Assembly (NCBI RefSeq): GCF_013410945.1
Contig: NZ_JACCCH010000001.1
Coordinates: 2,728,001 to 2,792,000 of the forward strand
Origin: Leifsonia sp. AK011
GTDB taxonomy: Bacteria > Actinomycetota > Actinomycetes > Actinomycetales > Microbacteriaceae
Reading direction: 5' to 3'
DNA length: 64,000 bases
Every line of letters starts with the position of its first letter. Positions within the stretch are counted from its first letter, which is position 1. The position numbers were made by a program, and so were the translations under genes. Positions 18,992 to 27,802 of the stretch are shown here, piece by piece. The notes beneath the pieces are model-generated. The model was not told the DNA's origin. It saw only the letters and a list, made by a program, of their open reading frames with translations, and made no database searches.

Positions 18992-19067
18992 TTGACGGCA
19001 CACGAATAGGCAGTGTTACCGGTTTGTAATGCTAGCAACTAGTGGCTGGGAAACTCTTCCGAGCGTC

Positions 19068-19104
19068 CGGCGACGGAGCCCCACGAGAGGAGGCCCCGTC
19101 GCCG
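19068..19104 (-). terminator. Terminator of hpf
   Basis: Arms CGGCGACGG (19068-19076) and CCGTCGCCG (19096-19104) with additional inner GC pairing, six bases after the hpf stop. No T-run follows. Confidence 0.7.
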
Positions 19105-19109
19105 ATGCC

Positions 19110-19781
19110 CTAGCGACGTCCGGCGAGCTTGCGCGGCTCCTCGACCGTTTCCTCGAGTGAGATGACTCCGTAATCCCAGCCCTTGCGGCGGTAGACCACA
19201 CTCGGGCGGTCCGTCTCGGCGTCAATGAAGAGGAAGAAGTCGTGGCCCACGAGTTCCATGTGGTCCACGGCATCCGACACCGTCATCAGACTCGTGGGGA
19301 ACACCTTCTGACGAATGACGACGGGCGAGTACTCCGGCTCCGTCTCCTCGTCGTTCTGCACCGGGATCTCACCCGTGGCGACAGCAGCGAGCACGTCGGG
19401 TGTGACGGGCGTGATGTCCACGACACTGAACCCGTCGGCGGATGCCTCACGCAGCGACACCGGACGATGCTTGCCGCGGTGCACCTTGCGGCGGTCCTTC
19501 GACTGCCGGATGCGCTCGATGAGCTTGGCCATGGCGAGATCGAGGGCGACGTACTTGTCTGAGCCCTCCGCCTCGGCACGCACGAGCGGTCCCGGACCGA
19601 TGAGGGTGAGCTCGACGCGATCATCCCCGGATGACCCTCGGGTCTCATGGTGGCGGGTCACCTTGACCTCGAACGCGATCGCCTTGTCGGCGAGGTGTTC
19701 CACCTTCTCCGCCTTCTCCGTCGCGTACTCGCGGAAGCGGTCCGTGACTCCCAGGTTTCGTCCGGTGATGGTGATTTCCAT
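19110..19781 (-). CDS. hpf: Long-form ribosome hibernation promoting factor
   Basis: A 223-aa protein. The N-terminal HPF domain (MEITITGRNLGVTDRFREYA to about residue 110) binds the 30S decoding region. The C-terminal dimerisation domain (residues about 165-220: IRQKVFPTSLMTVSDAVDHM, GHDFFLFIDAETDRPSVVYR) drives 100S dimer formation. The ATG at 19781 is fixed by GGAGG seven bases upstream and by the family start. It lies between comF and secA on the same strand, a conserved actinobacterial order. Confidence 0.95.
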   Translation of the reverse strand: MEITITGRNLGVTDRFREYATEKAEKVEHLADKAIAFEVKVTRHHETRGSSGDDRVELTLIGPGPLVRAEAEGSDKYVALDLAMAKLIERIRQSKDRRKVHRGKHRPVSLREASADGFSVVDITPVTPDVLAAVATGEIPVQNDEETEPEYSPVVIRQKVFPTSLMTVSDAVDHMELVGHDFFLFIDAETDRPSVVYRRKGWDYGVISLEETVEEPRKLAGRR

Positions 19782-19842
19782 GGCGACCTCCAGCCGTCTC
19801 ACTGCGTTCGCCGCCCGGATCTGCCAGGCGGTTCACGCGCCT

Positions 19843-20511
19843 TTAGGCCCCACCGTAGTCCTCGCCCAGACGGATGTCACGGATTCCCTGCAACCTCGGA
19901 GTGAACGCGAGTGACGCGGCCCCAACGACCCTTCCGCGCGCCTCCGAGACGGCGCGTGCGGCCTCCGCGAGGGTGGCTCCGGTGGTAATGACATCGTCCA
20001 CGAGAACCACCTCGCGGCCCTCGAAATCCCACCTCGCGGACATTGACCCTGCGGTGTTGCCGAGCCGTTCCTCGACGCCGAGGGACTTCTGCGCGCGGGT
20101 TCTGCGCGCGACGGCAAGCCCGGGTGCGCGACCGGCACGCGACATCCTGAGCAACAGGTGGAGGGGGTCGTAGCCGCGCGTACGGTACGAGCTGCGGCCC
20201 CGGGGCACTCTCACCAGGATCGCCGACGGGCTCGCGGCGATCGCGGCGTCGATCGCCGCAGCGAAGGGGATCGCGAGCGGACGGGCCATGTCGGTGCGGC
20301 CCTCCTCCTTGAGCGCGAGGATCAGGCGCCTCACCTCCCCCTCGTACCTCAGCGCGGTGTGGGCGAGCACCCCCGCCACGTTCCGCGGGGTGACAGCGGG
20401 GCGCAGCGCCAGACGGCACTCGTCGCAGAGTGCGCGGTCGGGCACCCCGCACCCCGCGCACTCGACGGGGAACAGGAGCGCCCGTGCGTCGCGGAAGGCA
20501 TCGCGAATCAT
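19843..20511 (-). CDS. ComF-family phosphoribosyltransferase
   Basis: A 222-aa protein with an N-terminal zinc-knuckle (CAGC and CDEC, residues about 18-33) and a type I phosphoribosyltransferase domain with the PRPP loop VVLVDDVITTGATL. The segment YRTRGYDPLHLL matches the ComF pattern RGYNQ-LL. ComF is needed for DNA uptake in Bacillus and Haemophilus; in actinobacteria it is kept between lpqB and hpf and its role is unclear. The GGGG directly before the ATG is a weak ribosome site. Confidence 0.88.
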   Translation of the reverse strand: MIRDAFRDARALLFPVECAGCGVPDRALCDECRLALRPAVTPRNVAGVLAHTALRYEGEVRRLILALKEEGRTDMARPLAIPFAAAIDAAIAASPSAILVRVPRGRSSYRTRGYDPLHLLLRMSRAGRAPGLAVARRTRAQKSLGVEERLGNTAGSMSARWDFEGREVVLVDDVITTGATLAEAARAVSEARGRVVGAASLAFTPRLQGIRDIRLGEDYGGA

Positions 20512-20571
20512 CCCCTGACCGTGCCACCGACCGGGGGGCCGTGGTCGGTGGGCGTCGCGATCTGTGGAGAA

Positions 20572-22227
20572 CTACTGCTTGGTGCCGAGGAACGTACCGC
20601 GAAGGCCGGTGTCGACCCACCCGCCGCTCCCGCGTGGACTCAGCACGACGCCGCCTTCGTCGAGAATGCGCAACCCAGCCACGCCACCGTTGCCGCCCGC
20701 GATCGTGGTTGCGGCTTCGACAGTGCCGAGGCCAGCGCTCGGTCCCCCGATCTCGACGAGGGAGACCTCGGTTCCGGAATCGGTACGCGCGAGGGTGGCC
20801 ACCGTGCGATCGCTCGCCCACGTGGCATCCACGGGGGTACCGGAGCGGACCGTCAGGTCGAAAGGCTCCCCCAGCGCGGTCGGCACGTTCGTGCCCTGCT
20901 GCCGGATGATTCCGGTGACGACCAGCCGGGGACCGACGTTCGTCTCGAGGTAGAACAGGATGCGCGTGCCATCCCTCGACACATCGATGGACTTCACGCG
21001 CGCATCGGAGGGCAGGGTGCTCGTGATCGACACTTGCGTGCCGTCCGCCTCGAAGACCGAGAGCGAGCCCGCACTCGTGCCCTCGACCGACCAGACGTAC
21101 CGGAAAGGATCGAGCGCGGGCGCGATGAGACCGCCACGCGGGTCGACGATCGTCGCCTCGGAGCCACCGGAGCGGGCGACGGCGACGCCCTGGTCCGTGA
21201 GCATGGCGACAGTCTGCTTGTCAGAGGCCAGGGTCGCCGCCGACGGAGCTGCGGCGACAGCCTGCTCGCTGATACCGGGAATGGGGGCGACGTCGTTGCC
21301 CGAGGCGAAGCCGAACTGGTCGGCCGTTCCGAGCAGCACGGCCGACTCGACGAGCGGATTGCGGATGGCAGCCGGGAGCCCATCGGGGGTGGCGAGTTCG
21401 ATCCCCGCGACGGTGATGTCGACGGTGGCGACATCGAGGCTTGCAGCGAGCTGCTGACGCATCCTGTCCCGTTCGACTGGGGAGGCCGTGAGGACCTCGC
21501 CGCTCAGTTCCACCGTCGCGGCGCCCGACACGACCTCGGACCTGATGACGGTGGTGGCGATCGGGAACGCACTCACCACGACGCCCTGTTGGAGCCAGGG
21601 GGACGGACCCTGAAGCAGCTCGCGAACGGTGCGCGAGGCGACCCTGGCACGCGACGGGAACCACCGCACATCCGGCACGAGGTACTGGTAGCTGGGGTCG
21701 AAGAAGTAGAGGGCCTGCTCGGTGAAGACGACGTCGAAGCTCGACTGCGACAGCACGATTCCGTTGGGGGCGTCGCTGATGCGCCATTCCCCGTCCTCCT
21801 GCACGAACGAGAAGCCAAGGGACTGGGATGCCAGCGGTGTCTCGCTGTAGCGACCGTTGGAGTCCACCTCCGCACTACTCGTGAATGTGTACTGCAGCGT
21901 GTTCTCTGCCGGGCCCGCGCCGATCGAGTATGCGCCAGAGCGGATGAGGGTCCCCTCATCGGGATTCCATGATGCGGCGATGTCGTCAGCGAGGTACTGG
22001 CGCGCGATCGCATAACCCGACTGCGGACCGCGGAGCGCGAGCATGAAGTCGATGAGGATGTCCTCCTGCGTGGACCCCGGACGAGGCTCGGACGGCAGCA
22101 CAACGAAGTCCTGGTCGACCTGCTCCGCGATCTCAGGGCCGGCAACGATGTTCCCGGACGTCGGGATGCCAACGCACCCCGTCAGGAGCAGTGCGGCCGC
22201 GACGATCACCACGAGGCCCCTACGCAT
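20572..22227 (-). CDS. lpqB: Lipoprotein LpqB, MtrAB accessory
   Basis: A 551-aa lipoprotein. The signal peptide ends in lipobox LLLTGC (Cys about residue 17). A GerMN-like domain (about residues 40-310: EDILIDFMLALRGPQSGYAI) and a C-terminal beta-propeller-like region (about residues 320-550) follow. LpqB contacts the MtrB sensor and modulates MtrA phosphorylation in Mycobacterium. The ATG overlaps the end of mtrB by eight bases, giving translational coupling in the order mtrA-mtrB-lpqB. Confidence 0.95.
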   Translation of the reverse strand: MRRGLVVIVAAALLLTGCVGIPTSGNIVAGPEIAEQVDQDFVVLPSEPRPGSTQEDILIDFMLALRGPQSGYAIARQYLADDIAASWNPDEGTLIRSGAYSIGAGPAENTLQYTFTSSAEVDSNGRYSETPLASQSLGFSFVQEDGEWRISDAPNGIVLSQSSFDVVFTEQALYFFDPSYQYLVPDVRWFPSRARVASRTVRELLQGPSPWLQQGVVVSAFPIATTVIRSEVVSGAATVELSGEVLTASPVERDRMRQQLAASLDVATVDITVAGIELATPDGLPAAIRNPLVESAVLLGTADQFGFASGNDVAPIPGISEQAVAAAPSAATLASDKQTVAMLTDQGVAVARSGGSEATIVDPRGGLIAPALDPFRYVWSVEGTSAGSLSVFEADGTQVSITSTLPSDARVKSIDVSRDGTRILFYLETNVGPRLVVTGIIRQQGTNVPTALGEPFDLTVRSGTPVDATWASDRTVATLARTDSGTEVSLVEIGGPSAGLGTVEAATTIAGGNGGVAGLRILDEGGVVLSPRGSGGWVDTGLRGTFLGTKQ

Positions 22228-23821
22228 CGTCCACCGCCAGGGGGACGTCCTCGACCGGAGGCAGCTCGAGGGGCGAGGAGCGCACGACGCCGCCGTGCTC
22301 ACGCGGGAGCGTCAGGCGGAAGCAGGAGCCCTCACCCGGCGCGGACCAGACCTCGAGCCATCCGCCGTGCAGTGCGGCGTCCTCGAGGGAGATCGCGAGG
22401 CCGAGTCCGGTGCCCCCCGTGGTGCGCTGGCGGGACGGGTCTGCGCGCCAGAACCTGTCGAACACGCGCTCCATCGCGGCAGGCGTCATCCCGACACCGT
22501 AGTCGCGCACCGCGATGGCCACGGCATCCGAGTCACTGTCCACCCAGATGACGATGGGCTTTCCCTCACCGTGGTCGATGGCGTTGCCGAGCAGGTTGCC
22601 CAGGATGCGACGGATGCGACGAGCATCAACGTCGGCCTCGAAGTAGCCGCCAGGCGCCACAAGTCGCAGGTCGCTGCCCTTCGACTCGGCGAGCGCCGCT
22701 ACCGACTCGATGGCGTCCTCAGCCAGTCGCACGAGGTTGGTGGGCTCCGCCTCCATGTCGACGGCTCCCGCGTCGTAGCGGCTCATCTCGAGAAGATCGG
22801 CGAGCAGCAGTTCGAAGCGCTCCACCTGGGTGTGCAGGAGCTCCGCCGTGCGAGCAGTCGCGGGAGGGAAGGTCTCGCGCTGGTCGTAGAGCACGTCGCC
22901 AGCCAGACGGATGGTCGTGAGCGGCGTGCGCAGCTCGTGCGAGACATCGGAGACGAAACGCTGCTGCACCTGCGAGAGGGCGGCAAGTCGCTCGATCTGG
23001 TTCTGGAGGCTCTGCGCCATGCCGTTGAACGATCGGGCGAGAGTCGCGATCACGTCCTCACCCTTCTCCGGGATACGCACCTCAAGGTCACCGGCAGCGA
23101 GCCGCTCACTGGTCTCGGCCGCGAGCTGCACCGGTCCCACGACGAGACGCACGACAATCACCGTGACCGCACCGATGAGCAGGATGAGCGCGAGGCCGCC
23201 CACGGCGAGGGTCTGCTGGACGAAGCCGAGGGTGGTCGCGGCATCCTCAATGTCGTACACGAGGTAGAGCTCGTACTGGATCCCGCGGATGTCGAGCAAC
23301 GACCCGACGACGAGACCAGGATGCGTCGCGCCGTCCACCACCAGCCCGACCGATTGCGACCGGGTTCTCGAGTCGTTGGAGGTCTGGACAGCCTCGCGCA
23401 ACTCGGGCGAGATGACGTCGTCGGGGAGCCCCGGTGACTGGATATCAGCGGGTGCCCGCGAGCCGTCCTGGCCCGGTGTCCGCAGTATCGCGAACGCCGT
23501 ACCCCCGGTGGTCGAGGCGGCGCTGGCGATCGCTGCCGCCGCGTCGTACATCGTGACGTCCAGGTCGTCGGTGCCCACCTGCTCCGCCGCCTCGTTGAAG
23601 AAGCGCTGGCCGGTGAGGGTGGCGTTGGCACTCGTCGCCTCGAGTTCGGCGCGTCGCGCATCGAAGAGGTTGGTCCCCACGCTGAAGGACATGGTGGTAC
23701 CGATGATGAAGACTGCGATGGCCGAGAGGATGACGGTGATCGCGACTGTGCGGACCTGCAGCGACGAACGCCACAGGCGGGCGAGCCGATCCATCCACCC
23801 GCGCCAGTCGAAGTAGCGCAT
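22220..23821 (-). CDS. mtrB: Sensor histidine kinase MtrB
   Basis: A 533-aa membrane kinase. TM1 lies at about residues 24-46, followed by an extracytoplasmic sensor region (47-205) and TM2 at about 206-228. A HAMP domain follows (SERLAAGDLEVRIPEKGEDV), then HisKA with VSHELRTPLTTIRL (phosphoacceptor His) and HATPase with NLLGNAIDHGEG, DYGVGMTP and GTGLGL. MtrB controls cell-wall metabolism, division and osmotic responses with MtrA. It starts four bases after the mtrA stop. Confidence 0.96.
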   Translation of the reverse strand: MRYFDWRGWMDRLARLWRSSLQVRTVAITVILSAIAVFIIGTTMSFSVGTNLFDARRAELEATSANATLTGQRFFNEAAEQVGTDDLDVTMYDAAAAIASAASTTGGTAFAILRTPGQDGSRAPADIQSPGLPDDVISPELREAVQTSNDSRTRSQSVGLVVDGATHPGLVVGSLLDIRGIQYELYLVYDIEDAATTLGFVQQTLAVGGLALILLIGAVTVIVVRLVVGPVQLAAETSERLAAGDLEVRIPEKGEDVIATLARSFNGMAQSLQNQIERLAALSQVQQRFVSDVSHELRTPLTTIRLAGDVLYDQRETFPPATARTAELLHTQVERFELLLADLLEMSRYDAGAVDMEAEPTNLVRLAEDAIESVAALAESKGSDLRLVAPGGYFEADVDARRIRRILGNLLGNAIDHGEGKPIVIWVDSDSDAVAIAVRDYGVGMTPAAMERVFDRFWRADPSRQRTTGGTGLGLAISLEDAALHGGWLEVWSAPGEGSCFRLTLPREHGGVVRSSPLELPPVEDVPLAVDDA

Positions 23822-23825
23822 TGCT

Positions 23826-24506
23826 CTAGCCGGAGGCGCCAGCGCGATAGCCGACCCCGCGCACGGTCATGACGATACGAGGGTTGTCCGGGTCCTCCTC
23901 GACCTTGGCCCGGAGGCGCTGGACGTGCACGTTCACGAGCCGCGTGTCCGCCTTGTAGTGGTAACCCCACACCTGCTCGAGCAGCATCTCGCGCGTGAAC
24001 ACCTGCTGGGGCTTCATGGCGAGCGCGAGGAGGAGCTCGAACTCCAGCGGCGTGAGGTTGATGGGCGTGTCACCGCGCTTGACCTCGTGGCCCGCGACAT
24101 CCACCGTCAGGTCGCCGATGGTAAGTTCCTCGGCCGTCGCTTCGGGGGTCGGGCGCAGGCGCGTACGGATGCGGGCGACGAGCTCTTTGGGGTTGAACGG
24201 CTTGACCACGTAATCATCGGCGCCACTCTCGAGGCCTTTGACGACATCGGAGGTGTCGCTCCGGGCAGTGAGCATGATGATGGGGGTGCCGGATTCCTCG
24301 CGGATGCGCGAGCACACCTCGATGCCATTCATGCCGGGAAGCATGAGGTCGAGCAGAACCAGATCGGGGCGCACGGTGCGGAAGGCCTCGAGAGCGCCAG
24401 AGCCGTCCTCGCAGAAAGAGGGCTCGAAGCCCTCGGACCTCAGCACGATACCGATCATCTCGCTGAGCGCGGTGTCATCATCGACCACCAGAATTCGCGC
24501 GTTCAC
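23826..24506 (-). CDS. mtrA: Response regulator MtrA
   Basis: A 226-aa OmpR-family regulator: a receiver domain with ARILVVDDDTALSEMIGIVL, the phospho-acceptor Asp in VLLDLMLPGMNG and Lys in VVKPF, then a winged-helix domain ending VNVHVQRLRAKVEEDPDNPR and VRGVGYRA. The GTG at 24506 is chosen because the family begins NARILVVDDD; a TTG at 24518 is also open. AGGACGA precedes closely. A TACTCT -10 box lies 58 bases upstream, inside an imperfect inverted repeat. Confidence 0.97.
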   Translation of the reverse strand: MNARILVVDDDTALSEMIGIVLRSEGFEPSFCEDGSGALEAFRTVRPDLVLLDLMLPGMNGIEVCSRIREESGTPIIMLTARSDTSDVVKGLESGADDYVVKPFNPKELVARIRTRLRPTPEATAEELTIGDLTVDVAGHEVKRGDTPINLTPLEFELLLALAMKPQQVFTREMLLEQVWGYHYKADTRLVNVHVQRLRAKVEEDPDNPRIVMTVRGVGYRAGASG

Positions 24507-24552
24507 TCGTCCTCGCAACGGGGTTCATTCATAACGTGGGCATCCCTCGGGA

Positions 24553-24584
24553 GCTTTCGCACAAGAGTAGCCGAGTGTGAAAGC
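24553..24584. promoter_or_regulatory. Inverted repeat between mtrA and the divergent membrane gene
   Basis: GCTTTCGCAC (24553-24562) and GTGTGAAAGC (24575-24584) pair at nine of ten positions. The 12-base spacer contains TACTCT on the minus strand, a candidate mtrA -10 box, so bound protein would control mtrA. Confidence 0.45.
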
Positions 24585-24662
24585 ATGAATACCAAGAATG
24601 GGCTCGGTTCTCAGCATGCACCGCGGCTCTGGGAACCCACAGTGAACGGTGGAAGGTGTTCG

Positions 24663-25916
24663 GTGACCGATAACAGCCCGTGGCAGGCACCGGGAGCCCC
24701 CCAGCCGCAGCCTGAGCCCACCACTCCACCCGTCCCACCCGCTTCGTCACCTGTTCCGCCCGTTCCGCCGATCGCGCCGCCACCCGCTGGCGCTCCCGCC
24801 ACGCCGTTCGGTCCGCCGGCTCCGCAGTTCGGGGCACCGGCCGGCGCGCCAGCCACAGGGCCGAACCCCGCCGCCAGCACCGGATGGACGCCTCCGCCGA
24901 AACCCGGGCTCATCCCCCTCCGCCCCCTCACCCTCGGCACTCTGCTCGGCGCCTCCTTCCAGGTGCTCCGCCGCAACCCGCGGCCGATGTTCGGATTCTC
25001 GCTCCTGCTCACGGGGGCCGTCTTTCTCCTGACGCTCTTCGTGCTGGGGTTCTTCACGTTCTGGGGAATCAGCCGGGTCACGGCGGCAACCGGTGAGGAT
25101 GCCGACGCCATCGCCGCGGGAGGGGTTGCCGCCGCACTGCTGGGTTCGCTCATCCCGATCGCCCTCTCCATCGCCGTTCTCGCGATCTTGCAGGGAGTCG
25201 TGGTGCTCGAGGTGGCGAGGGGAACACTCGGCGAGAAGCTCCCTCTTCGCGGGCTGTTGCGCGCGGCCAAGGGACGGATCTGGGCACTCATCGGATGGTC
25301 GCTCCTGGCCACGCTGGTCGTGACGGTGGCCGCAACCCTCGTCGTACTGCTGATCGTGCTGATCGCCACCCTGGGTGGAAGCGCGGGAATCGCCGTCGCC
25401 GTGCTGCTGGGAGTCCTCTCCTCCCTCGGAGCGGTCGTGTTGTGGGCCTGGCTGTGGACCCGCCTCTGCCTCGTCCCGATTGCCATCGTGATCGAGCGTC
25501 TGAGCATCCGCTCTGCAATCCGGCGCTCCTGGTCGCTCACCACCGGCTACTTCTGGAAGACCCTCGGAATCCAGCTCCTCGTGGCGGTCATCATCTCCGC
25601 CGTCTCCAACATCGTCTCGCTGCCCCTCACCCTCGTCGTCGGGCTCGCGGGAGGGCTCGTGAACCCCCAGGCGGACGAAGGGGTGGCCATAGCGGTCGTC
25701 GTGGTCGCCTACATCCTGAGCATCCTCGTCTCGGTGGCCATCGGTGCCGTGAGCGCCGTCGTGCAATCCGCTACGACCGCCCTCATCTACATCGACATCC
25801 GGATGCGCAAGGAGGGGCTCGACCTCGAACTCGCCCGCTTCGTCGAGGCGCGCCAGGCCGGAGTACCGGTGCCCGACCCCTACCTGCTGCGACAGGCAGC
25901 ACCGACCACCGCGTGA
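24663..25916 (+). CDS. Polytopic membrane protein with proline-rich N-terminus
   Basis: A 417-aa protein from the GTG at 24663, which has GGAAGG eight bases upstream and encodes TDNSPWQAPGAPQPQPEP. An ATG at 24585 is also in frame but has no ribosome site. Residues 1-80 are a cytoplasmic Pro/Ala-rich tail. From about residue 95 there are six long hydrophobic segments, with RPLTLGTLLGASFQVLRRNP preceding the first, as in membrane proteins labelled glycerophosphodiester phosphodiesterase membrane domain. No catalytic domain is attached. It overlaps the DUF4129 gene by four bases and heads the DUF4129-DUF4350-MoxR-DUF58 operon. Confidence 0.8.
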   Translation: MTDNSPWQAPGAPQPQPEPTTPPVPPASSPVPPVPPIAPPPAGAPATPFGPPAPQFGAPAGAPATGPNPAASTGWTPPPKPGLIPLRPLTLGTLLGASFQVLRRNPRPMFGFSLLLTGAVFLLTLFVLGFFTFWGISRVTAATGEDADAIAAGGVAAALLGSLIPIALSIAVLAILQGVVVLEVARGTLGEKLPLRGLLRAAKGRIWALIGWSLLATLVVTVAATLVVLLIVLIATLGGSAGIAVAVLLGVLSSLGAVVLWAWLWTRLCLVPIAIVIERLSIRSAIRRSWSLTTGYFWKTLGIQLLVAVIISAVSNIVSLPLTLVVGLAGGLVNPQADEGVAIAVVVVAYILSILVSVAIGAVSAVVQSATTALIYIDIRMRKEGLDLELARFVEARQAGVPVPDPYLLRQAAPTTA

Positions 25917-26572
25917 TCGTGCTCCCCCTCGATGTCCCGGTCGATCCCGACGTCGAGCAGGCCAGGGACTGGCTGGTCCAGGAGCTGTCGGGACCGCAGT
26001 ACCAGGCGGCTCGCCCGACGCTCTTCGATCAGCTCGCCCAGGCGTTCTGGGATTGGCTGAACTCGCTCCAGATCGGAACGGTGGAGGGACCTCCCGCCTT
26101 CGGGCTCGGCATCGTGCTCGTGCTCGTGGTCGCGGCGATCATTGTCGCCCTCCTCGTCTTCGGCGTTCCCAAGCTCAACCGCCGCAGCAGCGTGACGGGT
26201 GCCCTGTTCGGCGAGGACGACGAGCGGGATGCCGCCGCGATGCGACGGGATGCCCAGGCCGCGGCCGCGCGTTCGGACTGGTCCACGGCCATTGCCGAGA
26301 TGTTCCGCGCCATCGCCAGGGGGCTGGCGGAACGGGGCGTGCTGTCGACGACGCCGGGCACGACGGCGAGCGGATTCGCGGCGCGGGCGAGCGATGAGCT
26401 GCCTGCGCTCGGCGAGAGGTTCGTGGCATCCGCCACAGCGTTCGATGAGGTTCGCTACCTCGGGCGCGAAGGCACCCAGGCACAGTACGACCAGGTCGCT
26501 GCCCTGGAATCTGAGGTGCGCCGGGCCGAGGTGCGTCGAGCGCGGGCCCAGGCCGAGGCGGTGTCCTCGTGA
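25913..26572 (+). CDS. DUF4129 membrane protein
   Basis: A 219-aa protein with one transmembrane helix (LGIVLVLVVAAIIVALLVFG, about residues 62-82). Its cytoplasmic C-terminal DUF4129 domain includes WSTAIAEMFRAIARGLAERG and LPGLGE-type LPALGERFVASA. The GTG overlaps the preceding stop as GTGA. DUF4129 proteins occur beside transglutaminase, MoxR and DUF58 genes in many bacteria; the function is unknown. It is coupled at both ends to its neighbours. Confidence 0.85.
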   Translation: MIVLPLDVPVDPDVEQARDWLVQELSGPQYQAARPTLFDQLAQAFWDWLNSLQIGTVEGPPAFGLGIVLVLVVAAIIVALLVFGVPKLNRRSSVTGALFGEDDERDAAAMRRDAQAAAARSDWSTAIAEMFRAIARGLAERGVLSTTPGTTASGFAARASDELPALGERFVASATAFDEVRYLGREGTQAQYDQVAALESEVRRAEVRRARAQAEAVSS

Positions 26573-27747
26573 CGAGCACACTCGAGCAGGCTCCTGCGCT
26601 GACCCCGCGTCTGGGCACCACGGCTCGTCGCTGGGCCTATTGGGTGGGAGCAGGCCTCGTGGTGTTGCTCGTCGCGTTCATCGCGTTCGCCTCCGTCGGC
26701 TCCGCCGGCGATGCAGCGCCGCTGGACCCGGAGAGCCCTGCCCCGGGGGGAACCATGGCGTTGGCCGAGGTGCTGCGCGACCAGGGCGTGGATGTCTCGG
26801 TCGCACGGTCGCTCGATGACGCGAGGGATGCGGTGACCGATCGCACCACCACGACCCTCGTCATCTACGACGCCGCGCTCTTTCTCGACGAGTCGAAGCT
26901 CCGCGAGGCCGTGGGCCTGGCGGACACGGTGATCCTCATGGATCCCGAGTTCGCCGCGCTGCAGGCCGTGGCACCGGAACTCACCCAGGCTGGTGCGGTC
27001 GATGGCATCCTCGATGCCGACTGCGCGCTGCCCCCCGTCGAGCGCGCAGGCACGGTCTCGGGCGACGGCACGGGCTACCGGGTGATCGACGAGGACGCCG
27101 ACGCGATCACCTGCCTCGGGAGCGGGGACGATGTGTATTCCGTCATCGAGCTGCGGCGCGACGGAACCAGCTTCATCGCGCTGGGCGCCGTCGGAGCACT
27201 CACCAACGAACTCATTGTCGAGAATGGCAACGCGGCGTTCGCGCTCGGTCTACTCGGGGAGCACGAGAACCTCGTGTGGTACCTGCCGGGCTTCGCCGAC
27301 CTCGAGGTGGACGAGTCGCTGGCCGACCTTACCCCTCCGTGGGTCACGCCCGTGATCATTCTGCTCATCATCACCGGGATCGTTGCCGCGATCTGGCGCG
27401 GGCGCCGTCTCGGGCCGCTCGTCATCGAGAACTTGCCGGTCACCGTCAAGTCCAGCGAGACGATGCTGGGGCGAGCGCGCCTCTACTCGCGATCATCGTC
27501 GCGCCTGCGAGCGCTCGATGCGCTCCGCATCGGCAGCATCCAGCGGCTCGCGGCTCTGTGCGGCCTGCCGCGGGTCGCGACGGTCGATGAGGTCGTGGCC
27601 GCGGTGGCCGGGCTCACCGGCGCCCAGCCCGCTGACATCCATCGCCTCCTCGTCGACGCGCAGCCCCAGACCGATCGCGACCTCATCGCCTACTCCGATG
27701 CTCTCCTCACGCTCGAACACGACGTGACGCGAGCGCTCCGCCCGTGA
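26569..27747 (+). CDS. DUF4350 membrane protein
   Basis: A 392-aa protein with a TM helix at about 25-46, a DUF4350 domain (SPAPGGTMALAEVLRDQGVDV; TTLVIYDAALFLDESKL; VILMDPEF) and a second TM at about 262-282 (VTPVIILLIITGIVAAIWRG). The soluble part resembles the GATase-like fold of IFT52/GldG-type proteins, which bind rather than hydrolyse. It begins GTGA overlapping the DUF4129 gene. The mycobacterial counterpart is the Rv3691-type gene next to moxR2. Confidence 0.85.
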   Translation: MTSTLEQAPALTPRLGTTARRWAYWVGAGLVVLLVAFIAFASVGSAGDAAPLDPESPAPGGTMALAEVLRDQGVDVSVARSLDDARDAVTDRTTTTLVIYDAALFLDESKLREAVGLADTVILMDPEFAALQAVAPELTQAGAVDGILDADCALPPVERAGTVSGDGTGYRVIDEDADAITCLGSGDDVYSVIELRRDGTSFIALGAVGALTNELIVENGNAAFALGLLGEHENLVWYLPGFADLEVDESLADLTPPWVTPVIILLIITGIVAAIWRGRRLGPLVIENLPVTVKSSETMLGRARLYSRSSSRLRALDALRIGSIQRLAALCGLPRVATVDEVVAAVAGLTGAQPADIHRLLVDAQPQTDRDLIAYSDALLTLEHDVTRALRP

Positions 27748-27790
27748 CCCACCAGCCCGTGATCGCACGGCGACCGACCCACTACCGGGA

Positions 27791-27796
27791 GATAAT
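27791..27796 (+). promoter_or_regulatory. -10 box upstream of moxR
   Basis: GATAAT six bases before the ATG at 27803. GGGAGA just upstream is too far for an efficient Shine-Dalgarno, so moxR may also be transcribed as a leaderless message. Confidence 0.4.
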
Positions 27797-27802
27797 CCAG
27801 TC

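Noticed and set aside
24663-24900. Tandem repeat in the proline-rich N-terminus
   Set aside because: Pro/Ala codon runs give visual repetition but no constant period.
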